Below are positions 1-8,806 of a DNA stretch of 64,000 bases, one piece after another. Made by a program: the position numbers and the translations under genes. The notes below the pieces were generated by a model. It made no database searches and was not told where the DNA came from. It was given only the letters and a program-made list of their open reading frames with translations. Each line of letters begins with the position of its first letter. Position 1 is the first letter of the stretch. The DNA lies in the NCBI RefSeq assembly GCF_020329505.1, contig NZ_JAGKJJ010000013.1, forward strand, positions 47,409 to 111,408, written 5' to 3'. Origin of the DNA: Bradyrhizobium semiaridum (lineage in GTDB: Bacteria > Pseudomonadota > Alphaproteobacteria > Rhizobiales > Xanthobacteraceae).

Positions 1-2
1 TG

Positions 3-434
3 GAGGTGGCGAGCGTCGAGGGCGCGGTGGAGCGGGCGACCGAGGAGAACATCAGGGAGCTCGCCGACAATCTCGCGCGCAGCGCCGAGGTGGTGGAGCG
101 GCCGGCGGCGCTCGCCGAGCTCGATGCGGAATTTCATGTGCTGATGGCGAAAGCCTCGCAGAACCGGGTGCTGCAGCTCGCCCGCGAGCCGGCCGCGCAG
201 CTGTTCTTTCCGACCACCGAGATGATCGTCGGCAGCGTACCAGAGGGCGGCGCGCGCCTCGTCGAGGCGCATCGCCATCTGCTCGATGCAATCAGGCGGC
301 GCGACAAGGCGGCCGGCGTGCTGTGGACGCGCCGTCACCTGCAGGACTGGCGGCGCGGCTTCGAGAAGATCGCCTCGCTCGATCGCTCGGTCGAGCACAC
401 CTACATGGAGCACGCCTATGCCGCCCGGCAATAG
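3..434 (+). CDS. GntR-family regulator, FCD ligand-binding domain (5' truncated)
   Basis: This is the C-terminal part of a FadR-subfamily transcriptional repressor; the winged-helix DNA-binding half lies upstream of the window, so the first visible GTG at 6 is probably not the start. The all-helical FCD domain is recognisable from the DAEFH segment, the AHRHLLDAI segment and the RRHLQDW segment, which carry the Asp and His residues that bind a metal and the effector in FCD proteins. The reading frame stops at TAG 432-434, 55 bases before an acyl-CoA synthetase on the same strand. Control of that synthetase or of linked acid catabolism is a reasonable inference; the ligand cannot be told. Confidence 0.85.
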   Translation, partial: EVASVEGAVERATEENIRELADNLARSAEVVERPAALAELDAEFHVLMAKASQNRVLQLAREPAAQLFFPTTEMIVGSVPEGGARLVEAHRHLLDAIRRRDKAAGVLWTRRHLQDWRRGFEKIASLDRSVEHTYMEHAYAARQ

Positions 435-489
435 CGCGGCTGGCAGCTCCGATCAGAACAACGACAACAAGCACATTCGGGAGGGACAT

Positions 490-2103
490 ATGAGCGACGA
501 TATCGCAACCACCATCCAGCGCGCCCGCGAGCACAGCATCGGCGATCTGCTGCGCCGCTCCGCGCGGCGCTATCCGGCCAAGACCGCGCTGATCTGCGGC
601 GAGGTGAACTGGACGTTCGCGGAGATGGACGCGATCTGCAACCGGCTGGCGCGTGGACTGCTTGGCCTCGGCGTCGCCAAGGGCGATCGTGTCGCGGTGC
701 TGTCGCGCAACTCGCATGCCTTCGCCGCGCTGCGCTTCGCGGTGGCGCGGATCGGCGCCATCCTGGTGCCGATCAACTTCATGCTGAACCCGGACGAGAT
801 CAATTTCATCCTCGCCAACTCGGGCGCCAAGCTGCTCGCAGCTGGGCCCGACTTCGTCGACACCGCGCGCGCCGCGGCCGCCAAGGGCTCCGCGGTCGAG
901 GGGCTGGTTTGGCTGCCGGGCGAGGATCCGGCCACGGCGCCCGAGGGCATCAGGACGTTCGAGAGCCTGCTGCACAGCGACGCCTCGGTGCCCGCGGCGT
1001 CCGTCGACAGCCGTGATCCCGCGCAGATCATCTACACCAGCGGCACCGAGTCGCTGCCGAAGGGCGCGATCCTGACCCATGAAGCCGTGATGTGGCAGTA
1101 TGTCAGCTGCATCATCGACGGCGGCATGACGACCGACGACACCGTGCTGCACGCGCTGCCGCTCTATCACTGCGCGCAGCTCGACGTCTTCCTCGGGCCC
1201 GCGATCTATCTCGGCGCCACCAGCCTGATCACCGGAAAGCCGATCGCCGACAACATCCTGGCGCTGATTGCAGCCCACAAGATCAACGCGTTCTTCGCGC
1301 CGCCGACGATCTGGATCGCAATGCTGCGCGCGCCGGCGTTCGACCGCACCGATCTGTCGACATTGCGCAAGGGCTATTACGGCGCCTCGATCATGCCGGT
1401 CGAGGTGCTGCTCGAATTGCAGCGCCGGCTGCCCGATGTGAAATTCTGGAATTTCTACGGCCAGACCGAGATCGCGCCGCTCGCGACCGTCCTGAACCCG
1501 GAGGATCAGCTGCCGAAGGCGGGCTCGGCCGGGAAGCCCGCGATCAATGTCGAGACGCGGGTCGTCTATCCCGACATGACCGACGTGAAGCTCGGTGAAG
1601 TCGGCGAGATCGTGCACCGCTCGCCGCATTTGTTGTCTGGCTACTACAATGATCCGGTGAAGACCGCCGCGGCGTTCGCCGGCGGCTGGTTTCATTCCGG
1701 CGATCTCGCGACCGTCGATGCCGACGGCTATATCACCGTGGTCGACCGCGTGAAGGACATGATCAAGAGCGGCGGCGAGAATGTCGCGAGCCGCGAGGTC
1801 GAGGAAATGATCTACCGCTTGCCTGAAGTCTCCGAGGTCGCGGTGGTTGGGTTGCCCGATCCGCGCTGGATCGAGGCGGTGACCGCGATCGTCGTGGTCA
1901 AGGCCGGCCAGAATCTCGACGCCGATGCCGTCATCAAGCATTGCGCGGCGTCGATGGCGCATTTCAAGGTGCCGAAGCAGGTCATCTTCGTTGACAGCCT
2001 GCCGAAGAACCCGAGCGGCAAGCTGCTCAAGCGCGAGCTGCGCCAGCGCTATGTCGGTGGTGCGACGCTCGACCAGGCGGTGCAGAAGCGCTTTGCAGGG
2101 TAG
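490..2103 (+). CDS. AMP-dependent acyl-CoA synthetase/ligase
   Basis: This 537-residue ANL-superfamily enzyme activates a carboxylic acid to an acyl-adenylate and transfers it to coenzyme A in the cytoplasm. The core motifs are present in order: the phosphate-binding loop YTSGTESLPKGA, the NFYGQTE motif, the HSGDLATVDADGY segment, the hinge and C-terminal-domain motif VDRVKDMIKSGGENVASRE, and the terminal PSGKLLKREL with the catalytic lysine. The ATG at 490 is preceded by GGGAGG; the frame is open further upstream to 286, but that part lies inside the preceding gene. The substrate is not readable; long-chain or aromatic acids are both possible. Confidence 0.93.
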   Translation: MSDDIATTIQRAREHSIGDLLRRSARRYPAKTALICGEVNWTFAEMDAICNRLARGLLGLGVAKGDRVAVLSRNSHAFAALRFAVARIGAILVPINFMLNPDEINFILANSGAKLLAAGPDFVDTARAAAAKGSAVEGLVWLPGEDPATAPEGIRTFESLLHSDASVPAASVDSRDPAQIIYTSGTESLPKGAILTHEAVMWQYVSCIIDGGMTTDDTVLHALPLYHCAQLDVFLGPAIYLGATSLITGKPIADNILALIAAHKINAFFAPPTIWIAMLRAPAFDRTDLSTLRKGYYGASIMPVEVLLELQRRLPDVKFWNFYGQTEIAPLATVLNPEDQLPKAGSAGKPAINVETRVVYPDMTDVKLGEVGEIVHRSPHLLSGYYNDPVKTAAAFAGGWFHSGDLATVDADGYITVVDRVKDMIKSGGENVASREVEEMIYRLPEVSEVAVVGLPDPRWIEAVTAIVVVKAGQNLDADAVIKHCAASMAHFKVPKQVIFVDSLPKNPSGKLLKRELRQRYVGGATLDQAVQKRFAG

Positions 2104-2110
2104 GCGACCG

Positions 2111-3022
2111 CTATTGGCTGGCTGTCACCGGCGTCTTGTCCGACCACTCCGGTGGTAAGCCAAGCTTCCCGGCCGCCATGCCGATCAGCCCGGGATTGCG
2201 GCCGTACACCTCGCAAGCCGCATCTTTCGGCTTGCCGCCGAGCGAGACACCGATCTGGTCGAACGAAGGCAGCGTCGGCGGTTTTCCGAACGGCGTCGCG
2301 CCGGTCACGACGAGCTTGCTGAAGTCGTCGCTGAAGGAGGCGGCGAGGTCGTAGGCGTCGGCGGCGGTCGAAACCCTCGGCGAGTTGGTGAATGAATTCG
2401 CGCCGCGGGCCCAGACCATCGCTGCCTGCTGGCGGCTGGCCGGATCGCGCACCTCGGCTTCGACGGTCAGGCTGCCGAGACCGATCGGCAACCGCGGCAC
2501 CGGTACGGGCACGCCCGCGCCGAGCGCGGTCGGTAGGAAGCCGACCACCTTGGAAGCGCCGGCGGCAACCTCGTCCGTGGGGGCGGCCTGGGTGACGAGC
2601 GCGTGCGCGGTCAGATCCGCAGGTTGGTCTGGACCGACAACCTGAAGCCGCTCGCTCAGGCCGACGCACAGCGAGCGATTGATCGCATTGGCGACGAGGT
2701 GCCGCTGCTCCTGCGACAGCGTCGGCGAGGCGGTCTGCGCGAACGTGGTCGGAACGATCCGGACCGTCTTCGCGGCAAGGACCTCGTCCTTGTTGACCCG
2801 CACCAGCGATTTCGCCAGCAGCCCGTCAGACGGCGTCAGGTTGTCATAGGAAGCCAGTGATCCGCCTCTGGTCATCGGCGCGCTGGCGCAGCCCGATAAC
2901 AGCGCGGCCGCGACCGCAGCTCCGGCAAGCGCAGGCGGCCAATAGTACCGGCCATCATGCCACCCCGGTCCCGCGCCCTGCGTAACATCAGCCGCAGCGC
3001 CCGGTCCAAACTCGACTTTCAT
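2111..3022 (-). CDS. DUF3313-type lipoprotein
   Basis: This is a 303-residue exported protein of unknown function. The chosen ATG (3020-3022 on the complement) has GAGGGA upstream. After about 40 residues there is a hydrophobic stretch ending in LLSGCAS, a lipobox, so the mature protein should be lipid-anchored at the Cys. The start of the mature part (GGSLASYDNLTPSDG) and the general layout resemble the DUF3313 family of periplasmic lipoproteins. The lipobox is unusually far from the start, so translation could begin later. The gene converges on the acyl-CoA synthetase with a 7-base gap and is divergent from the response regulator. Confidence 0.75.
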   Translation of the reverse strand: MKVEFGPGAAADVTQGAGPGWHDGRYYWPPALAGAAVAAALLSGCASAPMTRGGSLASYDNLTPSDGLLAKSLVRVNKDEVLAAKTVRIVPTTFAQTASPTLSQEQRHLVANAINRSLCVGLSERLQVVGPDQPADLTAHALVTQAAPTDEVAAGASKVVGFLPTALGAGVPVPVPRLPIGLGSLTVEAEVRDPASRQQAAMVWARGANSFTNSPRVSTAADAYDLAASFSDDFSKLVVTGATPFGKPPTLPSFDQIGVSLGGKPKDAACEVYGRNPGLIGMAAGKLGLPPEWSDKTPVTASQ

Positions 3023-3228
3023 GTGATCCCTCAACGACCGCTCACCCCACGAACGATCGCGGATCACGATAAAGCAGGCCCCGCCCCAGTCAGGATTAAG
3101 AGATATTAAGTCAGTTGTAGGCTGCGAAACCGCGCGGCCTATTTGGGCCACATTTGGAAGCGCATGCTTAACAAAACGCTATATTTGCGTGGCTGCGCAT
3201 CTGCTGCAGACGTCTCTAGAATGTCGCG

Positions 3229-3975
3229 ATGCAAGTGCTGGAATACGACCTCGTGACTTTCCCCGTCACCAACGCGCGCATTCTCTGCGTCGAGGACGAC
3301 GCCGACATCGCGCGGATGCTGGCCGAGATAATTGAGGATAGCGGCTTCAGGCCGGTGCTGGTCGGTTCGGGCGGCGAGATGGATGCGCTGCTCAAGCGCG
3401 AGAGTTTTGATCTCATCGTGCTCGACGTGATGCTGCCGGGCGAGGATGGCCTCAGCATCTGCCGCCGCCTGCGCACCTCGTCCTCGATACCGATCATCAT
3501 GGTGACGGCGCGCAGCGAGGACATCGACCGCATTCTCGGCCTCGAGCTCGGCGCCGACGACTATGTGACCAAGCCGTTCAATTCGCGCGAGCTGGTGGCC
3601 CGTATCCGCGCGCTGCTGCGCCGGGTCGAAAGCGGCTCCTCGGCGCGCTCCCGGCCGCGTCCGCTGAGCTTCGCCGGGTGGCGCATCAATCCCACGACGC
3701 GCGAGCTGCATGATCCCTCAGGCGTCCGGATCACGCTGACCGGAGCCGAGTTCGATCTGCTGCTGGCATTCTGCCGCAACCCGGGGCAGGTACTGTCGCG
3801 CGAGCAATTGATCGAGCACGCCTTCGGCGGGCTGATCGCGTCGGTCGAGCGCAGCGTCGACGTCCATATCAGCCGCATCAGGCAGAAGATCGAGCCGGAC
3901 CCGAAGGACCGCTCGATGATCAAGACCGTGCGGCTCGGCGGCTACCTGTTCACGCCGGTTGTCGAGCAGATCTGA
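3229..3975 (+). CDS. OmpR/PhoB-family response regulator
   Basis: This 248-residue two-component response regulator has an N-terminal receiver domain (about residues 16-130) and a C-terminal winged-helix domain (about 150-245). The acidic pocket is in CVEDDAD, the phospho-acceptor is Asp66 in IVLDVMLPGEDG, and the conserved Thr and Lys are in VTARSED and YVTKPF. The DNA-binding half shows LTGAEFDLLLAF and VDVHISRIRQKI, typical of OmpR-type effectors. Its stop overlaps the kinase start (ATG at 3975), so the two are translationally coupled. The regulated genes are not evident. Confidence 0.93.
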   Translation: MQVLEYDLVTFPVTNARILCVEDDADIARMLAEIIEDSGFRPVLVGSGGEMDALLKRESFDLIVLDVMLPGEDGLSICRRLRTSSSIPIIMVTARSEDIDRILGLELGADDYVTKPFNSRELVARIRALLRRVESGSSARSRPRPLSFAGWRINPTTRELHDPSGVRITLTGAEFDLLLAFCRNPGQVLSREQLIEHAFGGLIASVERSVDVHISRIRQKIEPDPKDRSMIKTVRLGGYLFTPVVEQI

Positions 3976-5317
3976 TGGGATGGGCGCAGCGGCTCCTGCC
4001 GCGCAGCATCGCGGCGCAGATCATGAGTCTCGTCGCGCTCTCGGAGCTGATCGGCATCATGCTCGCGGCGGCGACCGTGATCTTTCTGTTCGATTCTCAT
4101 TCACCTTCGGCCAACGACACACAGAAGTTTCTCGCCGGGCGGGTCGTGGAGGTCGCGCAGCTGCTGCGTTCCACGGACACGCCGACTGAAGCGGACCGGC
4201 TGCTGGACGCGGCCAGGCGCGGCGGGCTCGACGTCAGGCGCGTCGCGTTGGACGAACTCGTGCCGCGAACGGCCGCCGATGCGCGGCCGTTTTCCATGAG
4301 AGCATTCCGGAAACTGGCGGCCGAGCCTGGAGTTGAGTTGCTCGAGGAACTGCGCCATCCGACGGGCTCGTCGTCACAGGTGATCGTGAGGCTTGACGAC
4401 GGCCACGCCTTGATGGCGGACATCGCGGTCGAACGCGGCTTTCTGTCCTTTCTGCTCCGCCCGGCCGCCGCGATGGCGATCGTCGTGCTGATCTCGATGC
4501 TGCTGCTGTCGATCTACGCGGTGCGCTGGGTGATCGCGCCGCTCGCGGAGGTCGCCCGCGCCGCAACCTCGTTCGGCCGCTCGCCCGGAGCGCCCGGTGT
4601 GCTGCGGCGGCGCGGCCCGCTCGAGATCGCCCAGGTCGCCGACGCGCTGAACGACATGCGCACCCGGATCCGTGCGCTGCTCGACGACCGCACGCGAATG
4701 CTGGCTGCCATCAGTCACGACCTACGGACGCCGCTGACGCGGCTCAGGTTGCGCTCCGAGCGGGTACGCGAGGATACCCTGCGCACGGCGATGCTCGGCG
4801 ACATCGGCAAGATGACGCGGATGATCAACGAGACGCTGGAATACCTTCGCGAGGACGCGCGCCTGGAGGCGGAATCGTGCATTGATCTGCCGAGTTTTTT
4901 GCAGACCATTTGTTCGGACTTCGCCGACATGGGCCACTCGGTGTCCTATGCCGGGCCCGCCCGTCTGCCCTATGTCTGCCGTCCCCGTGCGCTGTCGCGC
5001 GCCGTCACCAACGTCGTGGAGAATGCGGTCAAGCACGCCAGCACGGTCGCGGTGGCGCTCCGCCTCACGGAGGCCGACCACATCGAGATCGAGGTGGCCG
5101 ACGATGGTCCCGGCATCCCGCCGGCGCTGCGCGATAAGGTGTTCGAGCCCTTCTCAAGGCGGACAGCGCGCGGCAGGGCAGCGGCGGCTTCGGATTGGGG
5201 CTGTCGATCGCGCAGGATATCGCCAAGCGTCATGGCGGCAGCATCGCATTGAAGCCGCGCCAGCCGAGCGGATTGCTGGTATCGATGCTGCTGCCGCCGA
5301 AGCCCGTCGTGACGTAA
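3975..5317 (+). pseudogene. sensor histidine kinase, frameshifted in the ATPase domain
   Basis: This is the partner kinase of the adjacent regulator. The order is a transmembrane helix (about residues 14-38), a periplasmic region, a second helix (about 158-182), a HAMP segment, a HisKA motif AAISHDLRTPLTRLR with phospho-acceptor His248, then a HATPase domain with the N box NVVENAVKHAS and the G1 box VADDGPGIP. After VFEPF near 5153 the frame breaks. Read directly, the protein ends at 5252 with an unrelated tail (425 residues). Stepping back one base near 5155-5159 restores GGFGLGLSIAQDIAKRHGG, the expected G2 box, and runs to TAA 5315-5317. A one-base deletion or a sequencing error explains this. 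As read, ATP binding should be impaired. Confidence 0.75.
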
Positions 5318-5656
5318 GCGGGGAGACTGCCGACGCTGATCTGGGCCGGCAGCCAGGACAGGGCTTGGGATCGCAGGCTAAGTCATTGATTTAGAATGGC
5401 TAATGGTTGGTCGGCCGGGGGCCGGTCGAGGCTGGGTGCGGTCCCTGCGGACCTTGACCTTTGGCCGGTCCCGCAGTAGATACGCGGCACTCGCTGCCGG
5501 CCCGCTTAAATGACGGATATCCGGCGCGGCTTAAATCCCCCGAACAATCGAGCTCGTTACCGGCTCAACCTTCCAAACGAGGGCTGGGTCCGCAAGGTCG
5601 GCTGTTCGGATTCCTTGAAACTTTGCAAATGTCCGGTGACGGACGCGGATCCAACG
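5318..5656. other. intergenic region upstream of secE
   Basis: This 339-base gap separates the kinase from secE. It holds a candidate promoter (5454-5482) and, just before it, a short inverted repeat GGTCC-CTGC-GGACC. A tRNA-Trp gene often sits here in proteobacteria; I looked for the anticodon and T-loop signature and found none. Confidence 0.5.
5454..5482 (+). promoter_or_regulatory. candidate housekeeping promoter for secE-nusG
   Basis: TTGACC at 5454-5459 and TAGATA at 5477-5482 are separated by 17 bases, a housekeeping-sigma layout. This would give a leader of about 170 bases before secE. The -10 element is a weak match, so this is a prediction from spacing and the -35 element. Confidence 0.4.
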
Positions 5657-5848
5657 ATGGCTTTCAGCCCGTTTAAATTCCTGCAGGAAGTGCGTTCGGA
5701 GACCGCGAAGGTCACCTGGCCGACGCGCCGCGAAGTGACGATCACGACCATCATGGTGTTCGTGATGGTGGCGCTGGCCTCGATCTTCTTTTTCGCAGCG
5801 GATCAGGTCATCCGCTATCTGGTTACCCTGATCCTGGGCATCCACTGA
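5657..5848 (+). CDS. secE: preprotein translocase subunit SecE
   Basis: SecE clamps SecY in the SecYEG translocation channel of the inner membrane. The protein is 63 residues, the single-helix form usual outside enterobacteria: an amphipathic stretch FKFLQEVRSETAKVTWPTRR with the conserved KVTWPT motif, then one hydrophobic helix MVFVMVALASIFFF. The frame is open back to 5510, but the ATG at 5657 gives the family's normal N-terminus. The stop overlaps the nusG start (TGATGA), the common secE-nusG coupling. Confidence 0.95.
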   Translation: MAFSPFKFLQEVRSETAKVTWPTRREVTITTIMVFVMVALASIFFFAADQVIRYLVTLILGIH

Positions 5849-6402
5849 TGAGCACCGGAACCCAATTGATGGACAAGCGCTGGTACATCGTCCACGCCTA
5901 CTCGAATTTCGAGAAGAAGGTCGCGGAATCGATCCGCGAGCAGGCCAAGCAGCGCGGGCTGGAAGAACTGTTCGAGCAGGTCCTGGTCCCGACCGAGAAG
6001 GTCACCGAGGTCCGCCGTGGCCGCAAGATCGATGCCGAGCGCAAGTTCTTCCCGGGCTATGTGCTGGTGAAGATGAAGCTGACCGACGAGGCGTTCCATC
6101 TGATCAAGAACACCCCGAAGGTGACCGGTTTCCTAGGCGCGGAAAACAAGCCGATGCCGATCTCCGAGGCCGAGGCGATGCGCATCCTGCATCAGGTGCA
6201 GGAGGGCGTGGAGCGACCCAAGGCGTCGGTGTCGTTCGAGATCGGCGAGAATGTGCGCGTGGCCGACGGCCCGTTCGCCTCGTTCTCCGGCGTGGTGGAA
6301 GAAATCGACGAGGCGCGCTCGCGCGTGAAGGTCGCGGTGTCGATCTTCGGCCGCGCCACCCCGGTCGAACTGGAATTCGGTCAGGTCGAAAAGGTGGTCT
6401 GA
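5848..6402 (+). CDS. nusG: transcription termination/antitermination factor NusG
   Basis: NusG binds the RNA polymerase clamp through its NGN domain, suppresses pausing, and links polymerase to Rho or the ribosome through its KOW domain. The 184-residue protein shows the NGN start RWYIVHAYSNFEKKVAESI, the central FFPGYVLVKM, and the KOW segment VADGPFASFSGVVEEID. A second Met at codon 8 (5869) is closer to the usual family start and may be used. It is coupled to secE upstream and followed by the rplK leader. Confidence 0.97.
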   Translation: MSTGTQLMDKRWYIVHAYSNFEKKVAESIREQAKQRGLEELFEQVLVPTEKVTEVRRGRKIDAERKFFPGYVLVKMKLTDEAFHLIKNTPKVTGFLGAENKPMPISEAEAMRILHQVQEGVERPKASVSFEIGENVRVADGPFASFSGVVEEIDEARSRVKVAVSIFGRATPVELEFGQVEKVV

Positions 6403-6441
6403 CCGGACGGCGTGGGGTATACCGCCTCGCGTTACCAAAGG

Positions 6442-6489
6442 CCGTGGGAGGGAGGAGGCGGGTTGCCAGCCGCCTCGACCGGACCACGG
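6442..6489 (+). promoter_or_regulatory. candidate L1 autoregulatory hairpin in the rplK leader
   Basis: The nusG-rplK gap can fold into an outer stem CCGTGG (6442-6447) with CCACGG (6484-6489) and an inner stem GAGGCGG (6455-6461) with CCGCCTC (6470-6476). The purine-rich internal loop between them begins GAGG on the 5' side. In many bacteria ribosomal protein L1 represses the rplK-rplA mRNA by binding a leader mimic of its 23S rRNA site, which has a GTGGGAG-type 5' strand. This hairpin carries GTGGGAGG and sits about 45 bases before rplK, so L1 feedback is the likely role. Confidence 0.55.
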
Positions 6490-6532
6490 AACCTGAAACC
6501 GCCGGCACCGTCCGGCATAACAGGAGTATCAA

Positions 6533-6961
6533 ATGGCAAAGAAAGTGACCGGATACCTGAAGCTTCAGGTCCCGGCCGGTGCGGCGAATCCTTCGCCCCC
6601 GATCGGCCCCGCGCTTGGTCAGCGCGGCCTCAACATCATGGAGTTCTGCAAGGCGTTCAACGCCCAGACCCAGAAGGAAGAGAAGAACACCCCGATCCCG
6701 GTGATCATCACCATCTATGCGGACCGGTCCTTCACCTTCGAGATGAAGACCCCTCCGATGTCCTACTTCCTCAAGCAGGCCGCCAAGATCCAGTCCGGTT
6801 CGAAGGCGCCGGGCCGCGACAAGGCCGGCAAGGTGACCAAGGCGCAGGTGCGCGAGATCGCCGAGAAGAAGATGAAGGACCTGAATTGCGACACCATCGA
6901 GTCGGCCATGAAGATGGTCGAGGGCTCGGCCCGCTCGATGGGTCTGGAAGTTGCGGGGTAA
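6533..6961 (+). CDS. rplK: 50S ribosomal protein L11
   Basis: L11 (uL11) forms, with L10 and 23S rRNA, the GTPase-associated centre that engages EF-G, EF-Tu and RelA. The 142-residue length is standard. The N-terminal domain shows [20 protein letters not shown] and [16 protein letters not shown], with the conserved prolines of the thiostrepton-site domain; the C-terminal rRNA-binding half ends [17 protein letters not shown]. An AGGAG motif lies upstream of the ATG. It is followed after 6 bases by rplA. Confidence 0.98.
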   Translation: MAKKVTGYLKLQVPAGAANPSPPIGPALGQRGLNIMEFCKAFNAQTQKEEKNTPIPVIITIYADRSFTFEMKTPPMSYFLKQAAKIQSGSKAPGRDKAGKVTKAQVREIAEKKMKDLNCDTIESAMKMVEGSARSMGLEVAG

Positions 6962-6967
6962 AGCGCC

Positions 6968-7660
6968 ATGTCGATCGGAAAGCGTTTGAAGAAAGCCCGC
7001 GAAGGCATTGATCGCGAGAAGCTTTACCCGCTCACGGACGCCATCAAGATGGTCAAGGAGCGTGCTACCTCGAAGTTCGACGAGACGATCGAGATTGCGA
7101 TCAATCTCGGTGTCGACCCGCGCCACGCCGACCAGATGGTCCGCGGCGTCGTCGTCCTGCCGAACGGAACCGGCCGCACGCTGCGCGTCGGCGTGTTCGC
7201 GCGTGGCGCCAAGGCTGAGGAAGCCAAGGCCGCCGGTGCCGACGTCGTCGGCGCCGAGGACCTGGTCGAGAAGGTGCAGGGCGGCGCGATCGATTTCGAC
7301 CGCTGCATCGCCACCCCCGACATGATGCCGCTGGTCGGCCGCCTCGGTAAGGTGCTCGGTCCGCGCGGCATGATGCCGAACCCGAAGATCGGCACCGTGA
7401 CCATGGACGTCACCTCGGCCGTGAAGGGCGCCAAGGGCGGCTCGGTCGAATTCCGCGTCGAGAAGGCCGGCATCGTGCAGGCCGGTATCGGCAAGGCCTC
7501 GTTCACCGAGGAGAAGCTGGTCGAGAACGTCAAGGCGCTCGCCGACGCGGTCTCCAAGGCGAAGCCCGCCGGTTCCAAGGGTACCTACATCCAGCGCGTG
7601 GCGGTTTCCTCCACCATGGGCCCGGGCGTGAAGGTCGAGCCGGGCACGATCCTCGGCTGA
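6968..7660 (+). CDS. rplA: 50S ribosomal protein L1
   Basis: L1 (uL1) caps the mobile stalk that helps release deacylated tRNA from the E site, and in many bacteria represses its own operon. The 230-residue protein has the family segments [37 protein letters not shown] and [20 protein letters not shown]. It lies 6 bases after rplK, and a strong intrinsic terminator follows, so rplK-rplA form one unit. Confidence 0.98.
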   Translation: MSIGKRLKKAREGIDREKLYPLTDAIKMVKERATSKFDETIEIAINLGVDPRHADQMVRGVVVLPNGTGRTLRVGVFARGAKAEEAKAAGADVVGAEDLVEKVQGGAIDFDRCIATPDMMPLVGRLGKVLGPRGMMPNPKIGTVTMDVTSAVKGAKGGSVEFRVEKAGIVQAGIGKASFTEEKLVENVKALADAVSKAKPAGSKGTYIQRVAVSSTMGPGVKVEPGTILG

Positions 7661-7685
7661 GGTCTTTGAGCGTGACAGGATAAAG

Positions 7686-7724
7686 AGGGGCGGGATCGGA
7701 TGGCCGGTTCCGCCCCTTTGTTTT
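7686..7724 (+). terminator. intrinsic terminator after rplA
   Basis: AGGGGCGG (7686-7693) pairs perfectly with CCGCCCCT (7710-7717), followed directly by TTGTTTT. This is a classic Rho-independent terminator and separates rplKA from the next gene. Confidence 0.85.
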
Positions 7725-7757
7725 GGTGCGTGAGGCGCCTCGCAGGAAACAACAACA

Positions 7758-8711
7758 ATGCCGGACAAGGTCCTGGTCTACTCGCGCTTTCCCAAGACCC
7801 AGCTCACCCGCTTCGGCGAGTGCTACGAATTGCTCAACGCGGCCGGTCAGCGGCCGGACGAAGCCTTCGCACCGGAAGATATTGCTGACGTTCGCGCGAT
7901 GATCGCCGCCGGCGGCTCGCCGCTCGGCGCCGATGTCATGGACATGCTGCCGAAGCTCGGCGCGATCGTCTGCTACGGCACCGGCTATGACGGCATCGAT
8001 CTCGCTGCCGCTGCCCAGCGCGGCATCGCCGTGGGCCACAGCCCGGGTGCGAATGCCGCCTCCGTTGCAGACATCGCTGTGACCTTGATGCTGGCGGCGG
8101 TGCGGCGTCTGCCGGTGGCCGACAATTATGTCCGCAGCGGCGACTGGGCCGGCCGCAAGCCGTCGCCGATGATGCGGCCGCAGGCCGGGATGCGCGGCCG
8201 CAAGGTCGGCATCTACGGCATGGGCGAGATCGGCCGCAAGATCGCCGCGCGCGCCGCGGCCTTTGAGACCGAGATCGGCTATTTCAGCCGCACGAGATAC
8301 GACCTGCCATATCAGTATTTGCCGAGCCTGGAGGCGCTGGCCGACTGGTGCAGCGTCCTGATGATCGCCGTCCGCGCCGGCGCCGACAACGTCAATGCGG
8401 TCAATGCCGACATCCTGCGCCGGCTCGGCAGCAACGGCTTCGTGGTCAACATTTCGCGCGGCTCTGTGATTGACGAACCGGCGCTGGTCGCGGCGCTAAC
8501 CGACGGGACCATCGCCGGCGCCGGGCTCGACGTCTTCGCCATGGAGCCGCACCCGCCCGGCGCGCTGACCGCGCTCCAGAACGTGGTGCTGGCGCCGCAT
8601 CTCGGCGGCCACACCCTGGAATCGCACGTGGCGATGCAGGACTGCGTGCTGGCCAATCTCGAGGCGTTCTTCGCGGGCAGGCCGCTGCCATATGCGGTAA
8701 AGAGGGGCTGA
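7758..8711 (+). CDS. D-isomer-specific 2-hydroxyacid dehydrogenase
   Basis: This 317-residue NAD(P)-dependent enzyme interconverts 2-oxoacids and D-2-hydroxyacids. The Rossmann signature is GIYGMGEIGRKIA; the catalytic Arg, Glu and His lie in NISRGSVID, LDVFAMEPHPP and VVLAPHLGGHT. The family includes glyoxylate/hydroxypyruvate reductases, the most likely activity, but the substrate cannot be read. It is an insertion in the ribosomal protein region, between the rplA terminator and the rplJ leader. A 7-bp stem (8718-8734, AGGGCCG/CGGCCCT, no T-run) follows the stop. Confidence 0.92.
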   Translation: MPDKVLVYSRFPKTQLTRFGECYELLNAAGQRPDEAFAPEDIADVRAMIAAGGSPLGADVMDMLPKLGAIVCYGTGYDGIDLAAAAQRGIAVGHSPGANAASVADIAVTLMLAAVRRLPVADNYVRSGDWAGRKPSPMMRPQAGMRGRKVGIYGMGEIGRKIAARAAAFETEIGYFSRTRYDLPYQYLPSLEALADWCSVLMIAVRAGADNVNAVNADILRRLGSNGFVVNISRGSVIDEPALVAALTDGTIAGAGLDVFAMEPHPPGALTALQNVVLAPHLGGHTLESHVAMQDCVLANLEAFFAGRPLPYAVKRG

Positions 8712-8777
8712 AACGCAGGGCCGATACGGCCCTAGGGCGGGGCCGCGAGCCGATCGGAACTGGTCTGAATTTTGCTC

Positions 8778-8806
8778 TTGGCAAACCGGGCGAGACCGGC
8801 TACACA
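8778..8806 (+). promoter_or_regulatory. candidate promoter for rplJ-rplL
   Basis: TTGGCA (8778-8783) and TACACA (8801-8806) are 17 bases apart, matching the housekeeping spacing; the -35 fits five of six consensus bases. It would start a leader of roughly 470 bases before rplJ. Confidence 0.35.

Noticed and set aside
286..489. In-frame upstream extension of the acyl-CoA synthetase
   Set aside because: It overlaps the regulator gene and lacks synthetase similarity; ATG 490 has a good ribosome-binding site.
5318..5656. Expected tRNA-Trp upstream of secE
   Set aside because: Searched for the CCA anticodon arm and GTTCRANTCC T-loop. A GTTCGGATTCC string at about 5602 has no pairing stem, so no tRNA is called.
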